Position numbers and translations under genes: made by a program. From Opitutia bacterium (GTDB lineage Bacteria > Verrucomicrobiota > Verrucomicrobiia > Opitutales > Seribacteraceae), in NCBI GenBank assembly GCA_002686835.1, contig NYYP01000006.1, positions 57,494 through 121,493 of the forward strand: DNA of 64,000 nt, written 5' to 3'. Shown here one piece after another: positions 1 through 9,984 of the stretch (positions are counted from its first letter, which is position 1; each line of letters begins with the position of its first letter). The notes below the pieces were generated by a model, which made no database searches, was not told the DNA's origin, and saw only the letters and a list, made by a program, of their open reading frames with translations.

Positions 1-1
1 C

Positions 2-820
2 TTGCTGACCCGGGAAGACTTTAATGAACATGCCCGATCCAACAAAGTAAAAGAAACAATTGATACCCTACTTGAAAAAGGTGTGGTTCCAGTAGTTAAT
101 GAAAATGATTCGGTCAGCGATGATGAACTAAAGTTTGGGGATAATGATGTCATATCTGCTCTTCTCGCCTCGCTATGCCAAGCCGAACTTCTAATCATTC
201 TAACTACCGCTAAGGGCTTAATGACCTCACTGAGCTCAGGAACACTCGTTCCCTTTGTATCCGAAATTAATTCGGAGGTAGAAAAAATGGCTGAAGGAAC
301 CACCAGTTCTACAGCGGTGGGGGGCATGGCAACCAAAATTGAAGCTGCAAAAATAGCAACAAAATCTGGATGTGCCGTTTTTATTGGAAGTGGCGAAAAC
401 CCTGGACGGCTCCCTCAAATTATTGAAGGTCAGGCCGAGGGCACTTTTTTTGCTCCTGCAGGGCTCCCTTTAAACCAGCGAAAAAAATGGTTGGCCTTTT
501 TTCCAAGCCCCAAAGGGTCAATCGAAATTGACGATGGTGCATGCCAAGCAATTTTGGAAAAAGGGGCCAGCCTTCTGGCCAGTGGTTTAGTTCGGTTCAG
601 TGGGAATTTTGGCCGGTCTGAGGTGGTATCAATTCTTGACCCTAAAGGAAAAATCATTGCCCGTGGAATCTCCAGATTTGCGAGCAATGAATTGGATAAG
701 GTTATCGGACTGGACAATGATTCGGTTCTCCAAATTCACAGCTGGAGCAAAAAACCAGAAGTCGTACATCGAGACTTTCTTGCACCCCTTTTAAGCAAAA
801 CAAATTCAGAACAAGCTTAG
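2..820 (+). CDS. proB: Glutamate 5-kinase, 5'-truncated at window edge, with C-terminal PUA-like domain
   Basis: VVPVVNENDSVSDDELKFGDND and GGMATKIEAAKIATKSGC are ProB motifs; the C-terminal IARGISRFASNELDKV resembles the ProB PUA domain; the ORF begins at the window edge. Confidence 0.93.
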   Translation: MLTREDFNEHARSNKVKETIDTLLEKGVVPVVNENDSVSDDELKFGDNDVISALLASLCQAELLIILTTAKGLMTSLSSGTLVPFVSEINSEVEKMAEGTTSSTAVGGMATKIEAAKIATKSGCAVFIGSGENPGRLPQIIEGQAEGTFFAPAGLPLNQRKKWLAFFPSPKGSIEIDDGACQAILEKGASLLASGLVRFSGNFGRSEVVSILDPKGKIIARGISRFASNELDKVIGLDNDSVLQIHSWSKKPEVVHRDFLAPLLSKTNSEQA

Positions 821-822
821 CA

Positions 823-2922
823 ATGTACGACTACGAAGATGAAGAAGACGATTTATTCGGACCGCCTCCCCAAGCCGCCAAACCGTCCGCCAATAATGGA
901 ATAGATTTCGAGAAAGAATTAAACAACGATCAATATTTAGCTGTTACTGCACCTGATGGACCGGCCCTTGTTCTCGCCGGGGCGGGATCAGGTAAAACAA
1001 GAACCCTGACCTATCGGGTAGCTTATCTTCTTGAACAGGGAGTGCCCCCTGAATCCATTCTGCTTCTCACCTTTACAAACAAAGCCTCCAGGCAAATGCT
1101 GGAACGGGTGGAAGAATTAACCGGTGTCGGCAGCCATAGATTCCTGGGAGGTACATTTCATCATGTCGGCGGCCAGGCCCTGCGTTTATTTGGGGATCTC
1201 ATTGGATTGCCCAGAAGCTTTACTATCCTTGATGACGGCGATTCCGATTCTTTGCTAAATGAAGTAATTCGAGAAATTGATCCTGAATTCTTTAAGGCAA
1301 AAGAAAACCCCAAGGCCAAGCCCATCAAAGGACTGATTAGCTTCGCCAGAAATGTAGGTAAGGATGTTGAGGAAGTCGCTCTGGCACGCTATCCAGCGAA
1401 CCGTGAATTAGTCTCTAAAATCGATCAGTTTTTTGATGGATATACCCGGACTAAACTGGCTCGCGGCCTGACAGACTATGATGATCTGCTCGTTTTCTGG
1501 CTCACTCTTATGGAAAAACATCAGGAAGCCAGGGAATATTTTCAAAACAGGTTTTCCCATGTGCTAGTCGACGAGTATCAAGATGTTAATTCACTGCAGG
1601 CAAGTATCGTGGATCAGGTCGCCTCAAATCATCAAATTATGGCGGTAGGGGACGATGCCCAGTGTATTTATACTTGGCGGGGGGCGGACCTCGACCAGAT
1701 TCTTTCCTTTCCTGAGCGGCACCTAGGTGCAAAAATCTTTAAGATCGAAACCAATTATCGAAGTTCTCCGGAAATTCTTCAACTGGCCAATGGAATTTTA
1801 GAAAATAGGACCGCGGAAAAGAGTTTCAGTAAGGAATTAAAAGCATCCCGTCCTCACCATGATCTACCCCGTGTGGTCCCGACCCTGGATGCATACCAGC
1901 AGGCAGACTTTGTAATTTCAAAAATCGAGGAACTTTATAACTCGGGAGCGGAGTATGACCAGATTGCCATTTTATACCGGGCCCACTACCACGCGATGGA
2001 GTTGCAAGTCGAACTATCACGGCGAGGGTTGCCATTTCTCATAACCAGCGGGCTGCGGTTTTTCGAACAGGCCCATGTTAAGGATTTAGTTGCACAACTC
2101 CGGTTTGTCGCAAACCCAAAAGATACCACCGCATTTTTACGCTTTGCCTGCCTACTTCCCAAAGTGGGGGAGAAAACTGCAATCAAATTACTCAAGGTTG
2201 CCCAAAAGTTAGCCCAAGACAAATCCACTTCTGTATGTGAGGTTTTGGGCGAAGTTCAGGTCCTTAACAAGGTGCCAAAAGATGCGAAAGATGACTGGGC
2301 TTCAATGTCTGAGACTTTACTACAAATCCATGAAGTTGCCTCCAATTCCTCACCATCGGTAGTTGTCGAAGAAGCAACCGGAGGCTGGTATCAGCTATAT
2401 CTGCGTTCCACCTATGAAAATTGGCCCAGAAGGGAAGAAGATTTGGAAAGTTTAGTGGATTTTGCCACAAAGTACGATTCCTTGGCAGAAATGCTTTCCC
2501 AATTGGTTCTTTTAAGCTCAGAATCAGGTGACCGGGTAATCAGGCAGGGTGAGAGTTGTATTCGCCTCTCCACGATCCATCAATCCAAAGGTCTTGAATT
2601 CCCCCATGTGTTTATTATTGGTCTGGCAGATGGACTCTTTCCCAACAAGCGTGCCATTGATGGAGAAAGTGACCTGGAAGAGGAACGTCGCCTTTTTTAT
2701 GTCGCATCCACCCGCGCTGAGCGTTCCCTGCATTTACTCTACCCCACCCTGGCTAATCAAAAGGGTACACCTGTCCGATTGATGCAGAGTAGGTTTATCA
2801 AGGAACTGCCAGAATCACGCTATGAACTATTGAATGTCCATTCTCATTATGGGCATGGTCGTCAAAAAACATACGCAAATTCAACATGGAGAAATTTTGG
2901 TGGTAATTTTCGTAGGTATTGA
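823..2922 (+). CDS. UvrD/Rep/PcrA-family ATP-dependent DNA helicase
   Basis: Walker A AGAGSGKTRTLTYRVAYLL, VDEYQDVN, GDDAQCIYTWRGA, TIHQSKGLEFPHVFI, RRLFYVASTRA: superfamily 1 helicase motifs. Confidence 0.95.
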   Translation: MYDYEDEEDDLFGPPPQAAKPSANNGIDFEKELNNDQYLAVTAPDGPALVLAGAGSGKTRTLTYRVAYLLEQGVPPESILLLTFTNKASRQMLERVEELTGVGSHRFLGGTFHHVGGQALRLFGDLIGLPRSFTILDDGDSDSLLNEVIREIDPEFFKAKENPKAKPIKGLISFARNVGKDVEEVALARYPANRELVSKIDQFFDGYTRTKLARGLTDYDDLLVFWLTLMEKHQEAREYFQNRFSHVLVDEYQDVNSLQASIVDQVASNHQIMAVGDDAQCIYTWRGADLDQILSFPERHLGAKIFKIETNYRSSPEILQLANGILENRTAEKSFSKELKASRPHHDLPRVVPTLDAYQQADFVISKIEELYNSGAEYDQIAILYRAHYHAMELQVELSRRGLPFLITSGLRFFEQAHVKDLVAQLRFVANPKDTTAFLRFACLLPKVGEKTAIKLLKVAQKLAQDKSTSVCEVLGEVQVLNKVPKDAKDDWASMSETLLQIHEVASNSSPSVVVEEATGGWYQLYLRSTYENWPRREEDLESLVDFATKYDSLAEMLSQLVLLSSESGDRVIRQGESCIRLSTIHQSKGLEFPHVFIIGLADGLFPNKRAIDGESDLEEERRLFYVASTRAERSLHLLYPTLANQKGTPVRLMQSRFIKELPESRYELLNVHSHYGHGRQKTYANSTWRNFGGNFRRY

Positions 2923-2940
2923 TGGGTGCCTGAACCAATC

Positions 2941-3360
2941 TTAATCAAATCTGACCAACCCCAAGGACCGCCAGCAAAGCATGGCGCAATCCATCCGTTC
3001 TGGAAACTGAATCAAAGATTGATAAACTTCTAAATCGCCCTTCCATTGATTGGGAGAAATGCGATGCTCAACCCAGCGTTGTAAATCTTGCTGGATGGAC
3101 TGAACACGCTCAATAGTCTCCCCTTCGAGTTCGCTACACATGATTGAAGCACAGGCCTTGGCCAAAGCCGATCCTTCCACCTGAGTTAAAATATTTTGTA
3201 GAACATTGTTTTCAGTCCTGATTTGAACACGGCAGAGATTTCCCGTTTTGGGACTCTTCCATTCCACCACATCCGACAGACCTTCAAGGATCCCAGACCC
3301 ATATGGATTGCGGGCGTGCTCCTCTAATATTTCTCGCAGAAGACTTTCGTCTCTTTTCAC
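2941..3360 (-). CDS. SufU/IscU-like iron-sulfur scaffold family protein with divergent ligand set
   Basis: SufU-like layout: LLREILEEHARNPYGSG, TGNLCRVQI, VEGSALAKACASIMCSELEGE, FPERMDCAMLCWRSL; GTG start directly after the dcd stop. Confidence 0.68.
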   Translation of the reverse strand: MKRDESLLREILEEHARNPYGSGILEGLSDVVEWKSPKTGNLCRVQIRTENNVLQNILTQVEGSALAKACASIMCSELEGETIERVQSIQQDLQRWVEHRISPNQWKGDLEVYQSLIQFPERMDCAMLCWRSLGLVRFD

Positions 3361-3897
3361 TCAAAAAGAATTTTTCCACATCATCGACTCAACCGGTAAG
3401 GAGGATCGCCGGTTGTACTTTGCCGATACCTTGCTTGAGTAATCCACCTCTACCTCCCCTTCCACCAGAAAATAAATCAATTGGCCAATCGGCATGCCTG
3501 CATAAACACGCACCGGTTGAGAGACCGAAATTTCCAGGGTCCAGTGATTACAAAAACCCACATCGCCTTTCCCGGCAGTTGCATGAATATCAATTCCCAA
3601 CCTTCCCACACTGGATTTACCCTCCAAAAAAGGCACAAACCTTCTTGTTTCAGTATATTCTAAGGTAGACCCTAGGTAAGTTTGCCCGGGACGAAGCACA
3701 AAGCCCTCCTCTGGGATGTTGAAATGTTCAACCTGATTATGTTTTTTTGCATCAATTATCTCGTCGATATAACAAGCAAGGTGGGGAGATAAATGAACGT
3801 CATAACTATTGGTTCCAAGACACGAACGATCATAGGGCTCAATCACAATGTCCCTACACTCTATGGCCTCAAGAATAGCTCCATCGGAAAGTATCAT
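3361..3897 (-). CDS. dcd: dCTP deaminase
   Basis: MILSDGAILEAIE, SYDVHLSP, FLEGKSSVGRLGIDIHATAGKGDVGFCNHWTLEI, RVYAGMPIGQLIYF: characteristic Dcd motifs. Confidence 0.93.
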   Translation of the reverse strand: MILSDGAILEAIECRDIVIEPYDRSCLGTNSYDVHLSPHLACYIDEIIDAKKHNQVEHFNIPEEGFVLRPGQTYLGSTLEYTETRRFVPFLEGKSSVGRLGIDIHATAGKGDVGFCNHWTLEISVSQPVRVYAGMPIGQLIYFLVEGEVEVDYSSKVSAKYNRRSSLPVESMMWKNSF

Positions 3898-3939
3898 AAT
3901 TAATTTGCATAATGTTTAATTAATCCGGGTCAAAACAAA

Positions 3940-3965
3940 GCGACCCCGGGAAATACCGGGGTCGC
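3940..3965 (-). terminator. Rho-independent terminator downstream of the Gfo/Idh/MocA gene
   Basis: Perfect 10-bp stem GCGACCCCGG-GAAATA-CCGGGGTCGC; on the minus strand it is followed by TTTGTTTTGACC; lies between the Gfo/Idh stop (3995) and dcd. Confidence 0.8.
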
Positions 3966-3994
3966 CCAATGAATCCTTATTTTGCAAGGAGTGC

Positions 3995-5323
3995 TCAGAC
4001 TACGCGGCTTTTCCCTGGAACGGGTGCATCATATCCACCCGCTGCATTGGGCTGAACAGGGGCCTCGCTATCCCAACTGAGAGAATCGATATTCGGGCAA
4101 AGTTCAATTTTAGAACTAAGTGCCTGGTTCCAGCTAACTTCTTTCCCGGAGTATGTCGCACAACGACCAAGTATATTGGTCATCGTGCTCTTGGCTCCGT
4201 ACTCTCCTTCGTTGTAAACTTCTCCCTTGGCCAAGGCATCAATCATATTGAGTTGTTCTTGCTGATGACCACCAACTCTCTTGCCCGCATAACGCCAAGG
4301 GTCTCCTGCTTTTGGGAAAATTTGATGACGACTTAGTGCACTGTAACCTTCAGAACCATGGATATGCTCTGATACATTCTGCCAACAATTACTGATGTGA
4401 CGGCACTGGCTGTACATCCGGAAGCCATCGGCATACTCAAACTCCACAAAATGATGGTCGTAAATTTCTCCATGATCTTTCCAGTCCGGATCGTTTGCAG
4501 GATTTCCACGAACTTGACGACCGCCATGACCGTTAGCCTTGATCGGGTACGCACCCTTAATCCAGTTTATGATATCAGTATTGTGAATATGTTGCTCCAC
4601 AATGTGATCACCACATAGCCAATTAAAATAGAACCAGTTGCGTACTTGGTACTCCATTTCATTCTGGCTGGCCGTTCTTTTCTTTGTCCAGACTCCTCCA
4701 CTATTCCAAAAAACTCTGGCATAATTTAGCTCACCAATGGCACCGTCCTGTATTCGTTGTACGGTCTCAATGTAGTTGGTCTCATGGTGACGCTGCAATC
4801 CAACTGTAACCATAAGGTTTTTCTTTTTGGCGATCTCATTAGCGGCTAAAACTCGACGCACACCAGCTCCATCAGTAGCCACAGGTTTTTCCATGAACAC
4901 ATGTTTACCCTTATTGACCGCATGTTCAAAATGTAAGGGACGAAAACCCGGGGAAGTGGTAAGAAGAACCAAGTCAACATTGTCCATTTCCATTACTTTC
5001 TTGTATGCATCCAAACCCGCAAAAATGGTATCATCAGTAACTTTTAATTTATCCTCATGACCAACATGCTTAAGATAATTCTGGGCACCTTTGGCAGTGT
5101 CCATAAAGGCGTCCGCCAGGGCAACACATTCAGTTTTGTGTGGCGAGTTCATCACCTGAGCCGCAGCCCCTTTGCCACGCCCCCCACATCCAATCAAGGC
5201 AAAACGAATTACCTCCTTACCCTTACTTTCAGCGGTAAGAACATTGGGGAAAGAAACGGCGGCACCAGCTAAAGCAGCGGATCCCATGAATTTTCTTCGA
5301 CTAACTGAATCTTGATTACTCAT
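3995..5323 (-). CDS. Gfo/Idh/MocA family oxidoreductase with Tat-type signal
   Basis: Starts MSNQDSVSRRKFMGSAALAGAAVSFPNV (RR motif); FALIGCGGRGKG Rossmann motif; HVFMEKPVATD. Listed ORF start 5425 is upstream of the likely ATG at 5321-5323. Confidence 0.9.
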   Translation of the reverse strand: MSNQDSVSRRKFMGSAALAGAAVSFPNVLTAESKGKEVIRFALIGCGGRGKGAAAQVMNSPHKTECVALADAFMDTAKGAQNYLKHVGHEDKLKVTDDTIFAGLDAYKKVMEMDNVDLVLLTTSPGFRPLHFEHAVNKGKHVFMEKPVATDGAGVRRVLAANEIAKKKNLMVTVGLQRHHETNYIETVQRIQDGAIGELNYARVFWNSGGVWTKKRTASQNEMEYQVRNWFYFNWLCGDHIVEQHIHNTDIINWIKGAYPIKANGHGGRQVRGNPANDPDWKDHGEIYDHHFVEFEYADGFRMYSQCRHISNCWQNVSEHIHGSEGYSALSRHQIFPKAGDPWRYAGKRVGGHQQEQLNMIDALAKGEVYNEGEYGAKSTMTNILGRCATYSGKEVSWNQALSSKIELCPNIDSLSWDSEAPVQPNAAGGYDAPVPGKSRVV

Positions 5324-5372
5324 TATCTTTTTTTGGGTTATTGTGGTTTTAATACTACTAAAAAAATTTAAT

Positions 5373-6269
5373 TCACTTTTTATTTTTCGGCATAGGCAAA
5401 CTGTCAGAGGGTCCGTCCAGTTCACCGACTGACCAACGAATACCAGCTAAAAAGTGCTTAAGCAAAAAAGGTGTCCACCAAGACGATTTGTTATGACCGA
5501 AATTTGAATAAAACACCCTGCCCTTTCCGTATGATTTTACCCATGACACAGGATAGTCATGGGTCGGGGATTTTCCATTTATCCCGCTTTTATTTGCGTC
5601 CAAACTTATTAAAACCCGTAAATTTTTCCGATCATACCCTTTGTATTGATAGATCTCATCGGAGAAACGAAAGGTATTGGAAGAAAAACTCTTACACAAT
5701 GGGTGGGTTGGGTCCTCCACCGTGAATGGCCAGGTTCCTCCAGCATTCCACGGATGTCCATCAAAACAGCCCCCCACCATCTCAGTATACTCTTTCCATG
5801 TGGGCATTCCCGCATCCGATGCTCCGTGAAAACCACTAAAGCCTTTTCCCTGTTTAATGAAATTCAACAAAGCCTCTCTTTGCTCCAAAGAAACAAACGC
5901 TTTCTGGACCCGGGTGGTGTTATTAAAAATTATACCGTCATATTGCTTAAGATTCTCCTCACTAAAATCACTCACATCGGATGAGAAATCGGGTGTAAAA
6001 GCCTTCGTTTTTTCAGCTAGGGCACGCAAAGCCTTAACCCCGGTTGGGATCGATTTATGGGCAAACCCACTGGCTTTAGAGTAAACGAGCACCTTAGCAC
6101 TTGAGGTTGCATTAATAGGATTCAACCCTGTTAATGCTTTTTGAATCCTATTTAGTTCAGTATCTGCATAGACTGATGCCACGGTAAACAGGCAAACAAT
6201 AACTTGCGAAAGCAATATACTAAAAGTTCTGAAATTCATAAAAAACCTTACCTTTTCATAAAAAAACAT
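5373..6269 (-). CDS. ThuA-domain secreted protein
   Basis: KVLVYSKASGFAHKSIPTGVKAL, YDGIIFNNTTRV, GFSGFHGASDAG, WVKSYGKGRVFYSNFGHN; N-terminal signal peptide. Confidence 0.88.
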   Translation of the reverse strand: MFFYEKVRFFMNFRTFSILLSQVIVCLFTVASVYADTELNRIQKALTGLNPINATSSAKVLVYSKASGFAHKSIPTGVKALRALAEKTKAFTPDFSSDVSDFSEENLKQYDGIIFNNTTRVQKAFVSLEQREALLNFIKQGKGFSGFHGASDAGMPTWKEYTEMVGGCFDGHPWNAGGTWPFTVEDPTHPLCKSFSSNTFRFSDEIYQYKGYDRKNLRVLISLDANKSGINGKSPTHDYPVSWVKSYGKGRVFYSNFGHNKSSWWTPFLLKHFLAGIRWSVGELDGPSDSLPMPKNKK

Positions 6270-6327
6270 ATCCAGGCAAGTATGAAGCCCAGGAAAATGA
6301 ACATTATTTTTGAAGGGCTAATTTGCC

Positions 6328-6825
6328 CTAACTCCCACCCTGGCACTCTGGGCAGGTGCCAAAAACCTCCATCACATGAGATAGATCCGTGAACCCATAT
6401 GACCGGCCCACATCTTCAAGCTCCTCGCCAATACATAGATCCACCCGCTCAGTACGACCGCATGCCCGGCAAGTCAAATGGTGGTGATGCCCATGACCAT
6501 GGGAAAGGCAATAAACCTTGGTTCCATTTTCTCGTACTCCCAATTGGACAACTCCTATTCGTTCAAACTGTTCCAGGGAACGATAAACGGTGACCAAGTC
6601 GCAGGTAGCAGATTCGAGCTTAGAATGGGTCTCTTCGGCGGACAAAGGATTTTCTGCCTTAGCTAATACCTCGAGCATTGCTTTTCTTTGCTTAGTCAGA
6701 CGCAGACCGGATTTCTGTAAATTGTTTAGGGACTGATCAACCAATGAGTTTGCCATGATGAACCCTTCTATGCTCATAGGAAAATTCATTTCCTGCAAGC
6801 ATGAATAGACTTCATCGTTTGCCAT
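6328..6825 (-). CDS. Fur-family metalloregulator (Fur/Zur/PerR type not resolved); start could be internal at about 6756
   Basis: RLTKQRKAMLEVLAKAENPLSAEE, TVYRSLEQFERIGVV, HGHGHHHHLTCRACGRTERV, CPECQ (two CxxC pairs). Confidence 0.9.
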   Translation of the reverse strand: MANDEVYSCLQEMNFPMSIEGFIMANSLVDQSLNNLQKSGLRLTKQRKAMLEVLAKAENPLSAEETHSKLESATCDLVTVYRSLEQFERIGVVQLGVRENGTKVYCLSHGHGHHHHLTCRACGRTERVDLCIGEELEDVGRSYGFTDLSHVMEVFGTCPECQGGS

Positions 6826-6854
6826 CCCCAGCTGGATAATTTATTGGTTTTCGG

Positions 6855-7910
6855 GTGTTACCTTTACTTCTAGATCAGCCATTCGAAAAATGGAAACTCG
6901 GACAAGTTCCTCAATACCGCTTGGAACAATTACGCCACTGGATCTTTGATCAAGGTTGTTGTGAGTGGAAGGATATGTCTAATTTACCTAAATCCTTACG
7001 GGAAGAATTGTCGAAGGAATGGGACATATTACCCATGGAATTACTCCGTGTACAGGGCTCGGCCGATACCACACGCAAATTTCTCTGGAAACTAAGGGAT
7101 GGTCATTTGATTGAGAGCGTGCTTATTCCGGCCACTGAGGGAACCCGTGGCATTCGTTCCTCTCGCATGACCCTCTGTGTCTCCACGCAGGTTGGTTGTG
7201 CAATTGGCTGTAAATTTTGTGCCAGTGGGCTTGATGGACTGAAAAGGAATTTGAGCACGGGCGAAATTGTGGGACAGATCCTGCTGGCCCGTAATCAGGC
7301 AAAGAGAAGAATTGATAATCTGGTTTTCATGGGAATGGGCGAACCTCTAGCCAATCTGCCCGCACTACTGCCTGCTTTGGACCAAATCCTTTCCCCCAAA
7401 GGGTTGGGGATTGGAGCCAGACATTTAACCCTTTCCACCAGTGGCTTAGCTCCAAAAATTATCGAACTCGCCAAATATCCTGCACAAATTCGACTGGCCA
7501 TTTCATTGCATGGTGGAGATGACGAAACACGTCAAAAAATCATGCCAATTAATCAAAAGTTTCCCCTTGAACAACTCTTGCAAGCCTGTGAAAAATTTAT
7601 ACAGGAGCGCAAGAAAATGATCACCCTGGAATATATTCTTATCGAAGGGGTCAATGATGATCTTACACAGGCTGAACTCTTGGTGGCCCATGCCAAACGG
7701 CTCCGTGCCAAAATTAATTTAATACCGTACAACCGGGTTGATGGACTTGAATGGAAAAGACCTTCCGTGGAAAAAATTAGGGCATTTCATCGAAAGGTGG
7801 AACAGGGAAAGCCTGCCAGAGTTACCTTACGCATGGAAAAAGGCCATGACATTGATGCCGCCTGCGGACAACTGCGTTTACGTGAATCGAAGAATTCCAA
7901 CATATCATGA
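6855..7910 (+). CDS. rlmN: Dual-specificity 23S rRNA/tRNA adenine methyltransferase, radical SAM
   Basis: CAIGCKFCASG radical SAM motif, NLVFMGMGEPLAN, RLAISLHGGDDETRQKIMPIN, terminal CGQLR. Confidence 0.95.
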   Translation: MLPLLLDQPFEKWKLGQVPQYRLEQLRHWIFDQGCCEWKDMSNLPKSLREELSKEWDILPMELLRVQGSADTTRKFLWKLRDGHLIESVLIPATEGTRGIRSSRMTLCVSTQVGCAIGCKFCASGLDGLKRNLSTGEIVGQILLARNQAKRRIDNLVFMGMGEPLANLPALLPALDQILSPKGLGIGARHLTLSTSGLAPKIIELAKYPAQIRLAISLHGGDDETRQKIMPINQKFPLEQLLQACEKFIQERKKMITLEYILIEGVNDDLTQAELLVAHAKRLRAKINLIPYNRVDGLEWKRPSVEKIRAFHRKVEQGKPARVTLRMEKGHDIDAACGQLRLRESKNSNIS

Positions 7911-8866
7911 AAATGGATGGCCATGTCCATCTGATTGGAGATGGCTCTTCAGGAAGAAATCGATGGTTAAGACGTTCAGGCCTGTTCGACCGGTTGACTG
8001 AGTTTTTTTTTACAAGGCAAAACGGTCTATCAAGCAGAAAAAGTGGTGCCGGTCTTGATCAAGCCTATGAAAATCACCTCATCGAGCTGGTTAAAGACTC
8101 TTCTCTTGATTCGGTTCTTTTGCTGGCCATGGACTATCCCCATGATCCAGACGGTTGCAAAATTAAACATAAATGTAAGTTTTTCGTTTCTAATGACTGC
8201 GTACTTGAGTTAGCAAAAAAATACCCCTTTTTCGTTCCCGCCTGCTCCATCCATCCGGCCCGAAAGGATGCAATTGAAGAACTTGAACGATGTGCTCAGG
8301 CAGGGGCCAAGGTTTTAAAGCTTTTACCAAATTGTCATAATGTAAACTGTTCCAATCCTCGCTACCGTCCATTTTGGGAAGCAATGGTCAGACTAAATCT
8401 TCCTCTGCTTTCACATACTGGTGGTGAATTTTCAGTCCCTGTTTTAAACGAAAGATATGCCGACCCCCGGATTCTTCGCCTGCCCCTTGAGACCGGTGCA
8501 ACCGTAATCGCAGCTCACGGAGCAGGTAAATCAGGCATTTTTGACCGTGACTACACCCAGGAACTGATAGGTATGATGCAGTCCTTCCCCAGGCTTTTTA
8601 CTGATAACAGTGCTCTAGCCAGCCCAAATCGATGGCGAACCATTCCGGCACTCCTTCAACCAAAGGTTCAGACCCGGGTAATTCATGGAAGTGATTTTCC
8701 TGTGCCTTGTGGTGGGTTTGGTCCGTGGGCGGGAAAACTCCTTTCATTCTCAGACTACCGAATTTCTCGAAGTATTAAAAATCCATTGGAGCGTGATATC
8801 TTTCTAAAAAGATCTATGGGTTTTGGCGAATCGACCTTCTTTCTGTTGTCCAAATTACTCGGTTAG
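7907..8866 (+). CDS. Amidohydrolase-family (TIM-barrel) metal-dependent hydrolase
   Basis: N-terminal MDGHVHLIGDG (HxH), VPACSIHPARKDAIEELERCAQAGAKVLKLLPN, LPLLSHTGGE, VIHGSDFPVP; 4-bp ATGA overlap with rlmN. Confidence 0.82.
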   Translation: MKMDGHVHLIGDGSSGRNRWLRRSGLFDRLTEFFFTRQNGLSSRKSGAGLDQAYENHLIELVKDSSLDSVLLLAMDYPHDPDGCKIKHKCKFFVSNDCVLELAKKYPFFVPACSIHPARKDAIEELERCAQAGAKVLKLLPNCHNVNCSNPRYRPFWEAMVRLNLPLLSHTGGEFSVPVLNERYADPRILRLPLETGATVIAAHGAGKSGIFDRDYTQELIGMMQSFPRLFTDNSALASPNRWRTIPALLQPKVQTRVIHGSDFPVPCGGFGPWAGKLLSFSDYRISRSIKNPLERDIFLKRSMGFGESTFFLLSKLLG

Positions 8867-8922
8867 TCAAAGTTCTCACTCTCATAAACTTTCACTTCAT
8901 TAAGGCCTGACCTCTAAATTGG

Positions 8923-9543
8923 CTACAATTTCCTTAAATGAACTTCACGGATTTTGGCTGTGGTATCATAGGTTGAAAAGCCCAAGGGTACCGACATTTC
9001 AATCTCGCCTGTGCGCATCCCAACCTCTCTGCCTTCCACATTACAATCTATGAGCTTTTCACGATCTACCCAAAACTTAAAATGGGTATCGGTTACCTGC
9101 AGTAAACAATCATACCACCGGTTGGTTATAAACCGGTAAGCATTAGCGGTTTCATTTTCCGATGCGTCAAACCCGTCGATGCATGATATACCGACAAGGG
9201 CACCGCCCCAACCTCCCAAAATTAGGGTTGCGTGACTTGTTTTGTAAGGAAAAGTGAGTGAACCAAAAAAGTCGGTCCCCATTTCTTTTTTGGCCCTCCA
9301 TCGAACCTCGTAGTTGGAACTTGGCAAACTCTCTCCGTGCCAATGAATTCCTGTCAAAGCGATTCCAAACTCCAACAACACGCTCCCATTTCCATCCAGA
9401 CTAACCTCTCCCCTGCCGGCATAATCGGTAATTGTCCAATCACGCAAACTCTTTCCGTCAAAAAGAACTTTTTCCCGATTTTCTCCAAAAGAAATCCCAG
9501 TAAATGCCAAAAACAAAATAAGGGACTTAAAAATTTTCACCAA
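8923..9543 (-). CDS. DUF1080-type secreted glycoside-hydrolase-like / concanavalin-fold protein
   Basis: VLFDGKSLRDWTITDYAGRGEVSLDGNGSVLLEFG, NYEVRWRAKKEMGTDFFGSLTFP; signal peptide. Confidence 0.75.
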   Translation of the reverse strand: MVKIFKSLILFLAFTGISFGENREKVLFDGKSLRDWTITDYAGRGEVSLDGNGSVLLEFGIALTGIHWHGESLPSSNYEVRWRAKKEMGTDFFGSLTFPYKTSHATLILGGWGGALVGISCIDGFDASENETANAYRFITNRWYDCLLQVTDTHFKFWVDREKLIDCNVEGREVGMRTGEIEMSVPLGFSTYDTTAKIREVHLRKL

Positions 9544-9585
9544 TGAATTTTAAAATTTATAAATGATCAAAGTGAATAGATAGTT

Positions 9586-9969
9586 TTATTTCGGGCGCTC
9601 AATCACTTCAACCTCATAACCTTCAGGAGCATCGACAAAAGCGAATACCGAACCGGATGAACTCTTTGTGGGACCATCACTAAGCTCGACTCCAATTGAA
9701 TTCAAATGCTCTTGAAACGCATCCATACTCTCTACCTCGAAGGCGAGATGCATTAAATCTTCCTGTACTTGGACTGGTCCAGATCCTGGAAAGTGGGTGA
9801 TTTCAATCTCTTCCTCGCTGTTCGGAACCGATAAAAATGCTAGTTTTGAACCCCGGGGTGATTCATGCCTACGGGTTACCTCAAGACCAAACACCTTCCG
9901 GTAAAATTCGAGGGTTCTTTCTAGGTCATTTACCCGCATGCGGGTATGTAAAAATTTACATACTACCAT
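9586..9969 (-). CDS. Lactoylglutathione lyase / glyoxalase-family VOC protein
   Basis: LHTRMRVNDLERTLEFYRKVFGLEVTRR, LMHLAFEVESMDAF, FAFVDAPEGYEVEVIE. Confidence 0.9.
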   Translation of the reverse strand: MVVCKFLHTRMRVNDLERTLEFYRKVFGLEVTRRHESPRGSKLAFLSVPNSEEEIEITHFPGSGPVQVQEDLMHLAFEVESMDAFQEHLNSIGVELSDGPTKSSSGSVFAFVDAPEGYEVEVIERPK

Positions 9970-9984
9970 AGTGGGATAAAAAGC

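Noticed and set aside
3303-3668. 121-aa plus-strand ORF
   Set aside because: Antisense across the dcd/sufU-like junction; both minus-strand genes have recognisable motifs.
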